DNA of 7,583 nt from Chloroflexota bacterium (GTDB taxonomy: Bacteria > Chloroflexota > Dehalococcoidia > SM23-28-2 > RBG-16-64-32): NCBI GenBank assembly GCA_022565075.1, contig JADFKG010000102.1:1-7583 (forward strand). Reading direction: 5' to 3'. The notes under the pieces were generated by a model. It was not told the origin of the DNA and did no database searches. It saw nothing but the letters and a program-made list of their open reading frames with translations. Made by a program: the position numbers and the translations under genes. This document shows positions 5,911-7,583 of the stretch, piece by piece (the first letter of the stretch is position 1; each line of letters begins with the position of its first letter).

Positions 5911-7488
5911 CTAGCCGACTCGCCGATCGACTCCCTGCCAGTACGGTTCCCTGATCAAGAACTTCTGCAGCTTTCCCGTCGCCGTGCGCGGAAGCGAGGC
6001 GACGAAGTCGACGGAGGTCGGGCACTTGAAGTGGGCGAGGTGATCCCGCGCGAAGGCGATGATCTCGTCCTCGCTGGCCGTCTGCCCGTCCTTCAGCACG
6101 ATCAGAGCCTTGGGAGTCTCACCCCATTTTTCGCTTGGGACGCCGATAACCGCGCACTCGAGGACGGCCTCGTGCTTGTACAAGGCGTCCTCGATCTCGG
6201 GCGAGCTGATGTTCTCCCCGCCGGAGATGATCACGTCCTTCTTACGGTCGACGATGTTTACGTTGCCGAACTCATCCCAAACGCCCAGGTCACCGGTGTG
6301 AAAGTAGCCATCGTGAATCGCCTTCGCAGTCTCCTCCGGCTGTTTCCAGTAGCCCTTGAGAACCACATTCGACCTCGCGCAGACCTCCCCGATCGTCACC
6401 CCGTCCTGCGGAACCGGATCGCCATCGTCGTTTAGCACCTGGATGTCGACGCCAATCGCTTCGACGCCGGCTCGCGAGCGGCGCGTGTAATCGTCCCGCT
6501 TCGTTGAGTGGTCAGGACGTGAGACGGTCAGAATCGGCGCCGTCTCCGTCAGACCGTAGATCTGGATGAACTCCCAGCCGATCTCTTCTTCGAGTTGCTT
6601 GATAAACGACGCGGGCGGCGGCGCGCCTGCCACCACGAACCTGGGCTTTGTCGTGATGTCGTGTTTGTCCCGATCTGCGTAGTTGAGAACGACGCTAAGA
6701 ACGGCCGGAGCCATACAGGCGAACGTCACGCCCTCTTTCTCGATCAGCTCGTAGATCGCCGCCGCGTCGATCGCTCGCAGCACGACGTGCGTCGCTCCCA
6801 TCGCCGTGATCGCGAACGGCCCGCCCCAGCCGTTGGCATGGAACATCGGCAGCGTCCAGAGCTCTACTTCCTCGTGACTGATGCCGAGGTGGGCGATGAA
6901 GTTGTAGGCGTTGATGTAGCAGTTCCGGTGCGTGAGCATCACGCCCTTCGGCCGCGCCGTCGTGCCGGAAGTGTAGTTGATCGACGTGGTGTCGTTCTCA
7001 TCCTGCTCGATCGCAGGTGTGGCGGTCGTCGGCTGGCCCGCGATCAGCTCCTCCCACGAGAGCCATCCGTCCGGCGCAGACCCCTCGTCCCGAGCGACGA
7101 TCAAGTGCTCGACAGTAATCAGGTTCGGCCGGATGTCGTCAATCATCTCAGTGAAGTCGTAATCAACGAGCACTGCTTTCACGCCGGCATGGTTGATGAT
7201 GTACTCGTGATCGGCGCTGACGAGCCGGTAGTTCAGCGGCACGATGACGGCGCCGATCTGGACGACACCGTAGTAGGCCTCGAGAAAGAAGTGCGAGTTC
7301 GGGCTCAGGATACAGACCCGGTCGCCCTTGCCCACGCCGAGAGAGAGCAAGGCGTGGCCAAGCTGATTCGCCCGCTCCTGGAACTGCCGATACGTGAAAC
7401 GCCGCTCGCCGTCCACGATCGCCGTCTTGTCCGGATAGAGCTTTGCGGAGCGGCGAAGAAAATCGCTGATCAGTAGCGGAACTTCCAA
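5911..7488 (-). CDS. AMP-forming acyl-CoA synthetase (fatty-acid/aryl-CoA ligase type)
   Basis: This ANL-superfamily enzyme activates a carboxylic acid with ATP to an acyl-AMP and transfers it to coenzyme A (525 residues, intact). Motifs appear in order: P-loop YTSGTTARPKG (172-182); MFHANGWG (215-222), as in medium/long-chain and plant AAE-type ligases; YGLTETAP (311-318); HTGD (397-400), whose Asp binds the ribose; hinge DRKKD (414-418); GGENISSPEIE (423-433) of the CoA-bound conformation; and PRTATGK (500-506) with the catalytic Lys506. The sequence does not fix chain length; a medium- or long-chain fatty acid is the best guess and an aryl acid is possible. The start is TTG at 7488, read on the minus strand, because the in-frame TAG at 7494-7492 closes anything earlier and MEVPLLISDFLRRSAKLYPD is the usual family opening. 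GAGGAAGAG just upstream serves as ribosome site. It converges on the pfp-fba operon and probably continues a transcript from the right. Confidence 0.95.
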   Translation of the reverse strand: MEVPLLISDFLRRSAKLYPDKTAIVDGERRFTYRQFQERANQLGHALLSLGVGKGDRVCILSPNSHFFLEAYYGVVQIGAVIVPLNYRLVSADHEYIINHAGVKAVLVDYDFTEMIDDIRPNLITVEHLIVARDEGSAPDGWLSWEELIAGQPTTATPAIEQDENDTTSINYTSGTTARPKGVMLTHRNCYINAYNFIAHLGISHEEVELWTLPMFHANGWGGPFAITAMGATHVVLRAIDAAAIYELIEKEGVTFACMAPAVLSVVLNYADRDKHDITTKPRFVVAGAPPPASFIKQLEEEIGWEFIQIYGLTETAPILTVSRPDHSTKRDDYTRRSRAGVEAIGVDIQVLNDDGDPVPQDGVTIGEVCARSNVVLKGYWKQPEETAKAIHDGYFHTGDLGVWDEFGNVNIVDRKKDVIISGGENISSPEIEDALYKHEAVLECAVIGVPSEKWGETPKALIVLKDGQTASEDEIIAFARDHLAHFKCPTSVDFVASLPRTATGKLQKFLIREPYWQGVDRRVG

Positions 7489-7491
7489 GGG

Positions 7492-7583
7492 CTACTCTTC
7501 CTCGACTACAGCGCCGTAGACCTGATGCCGGCCTGAGCAGTCAACGCCGGTCGCCAGGGGCGCTGCGCATTCGCTGCGGAACT
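7492..7583 (-). CDS. possible C-terminal end of an upstream gene (partial)
   Basis: On the minus strand one frame is open from the window edge to TAG at 7494-7492, giving 29 residues that end in GRHQVYGAVVEEE. Its codons favour G or C in third position (about 21 of 29), as in the real genes here, and the other two frames hit stops within the region. It would end 3 bases before the TTG of the synthetase and contain its ribosome site, the usual layout of coupled genes. The fragment is too short to name a family. Confidence 0.45.
   Translation of the reverse strand, partial: FRSECAAPLATGVDCSGRHQVYGAVVEEE

Noticed and set aside
6595..7476. Long plus-strand open frame of 293 codons
   Set aside because: It lies wholly antisense to the acyl-CoA synthetase, which has all its motifs. 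The product is an arginine/valine/aspartate-rich sequence typical of a high-GC shadow frame.

Overview
The window is about 60% GC by eye, gene-dense and bacterial, and it reads like a chromosomal (probably metagenome-derived) segment. Taxonomy is inference only. The pentapeptide/membrane protein, the DUF7144-like protein, the cyclase/ATPase debris and a PPi-type phosphofructokinase with the GGEDT signature fit a Chloroflexota (Dehalococcoidia-like) or actinobacterial background better than a proteobacterial one. No rRNA, tRNA, CRISPR array, transposase or phage gene was seen.

Bases 1-3300 are a loose patchwork of single, oppositely oriented genes, several of them damaged. On the minus strand is a metallo-beta-lactamase-fold hydrolase that reads through only if two single-base frameshifts are bridged; it runs off the left edge. 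Next come a small plus-strand membrane-anchored protein of unknown function, whose N-terminus may also be frameshifted, and a convergent four-helix DUF7144-type membrane protein. Divergent from that is a pentapeptide-repeat protein whose repeat solenoid is split by six membrane helices. At 3041-3289 two gene remnants abut in opposite orientation: an AAA/STAND ATPase piece containing Walker B (minus) and the last residues of a class III adenylate/guanylate cyclase-type protein (plus).

Bases 3503-5811 hold a compact two-gene operon of central carbon metabolism. A 6-phosphofructokinase carries both residue markers of pyrophosphate dependence, and a class I (Schiff-base) fructose-1,6-bisphosphate aldolase overlaps it by 4 bases. 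Together they interconvert fructose 6-phosphate and the triose phosphates. If the kinase uses PPi, both steps are reversible and can serve glycolysis or gluconeogenesis.

Bases 5911-7488 encode, on the minus strand and convergent with the operon, an intact AMP-forming acyl-CoA synthetase with a TTG start. It begins just after the stop of a probable upstream gene that enters from the right edge. I do not see a convincing new defence or mobile system. The items most worth a second look are the split-solenoid membrane protein, the back-to-back cyclase/ATPase debris beside it, and the clustered frameshifts at the left end.
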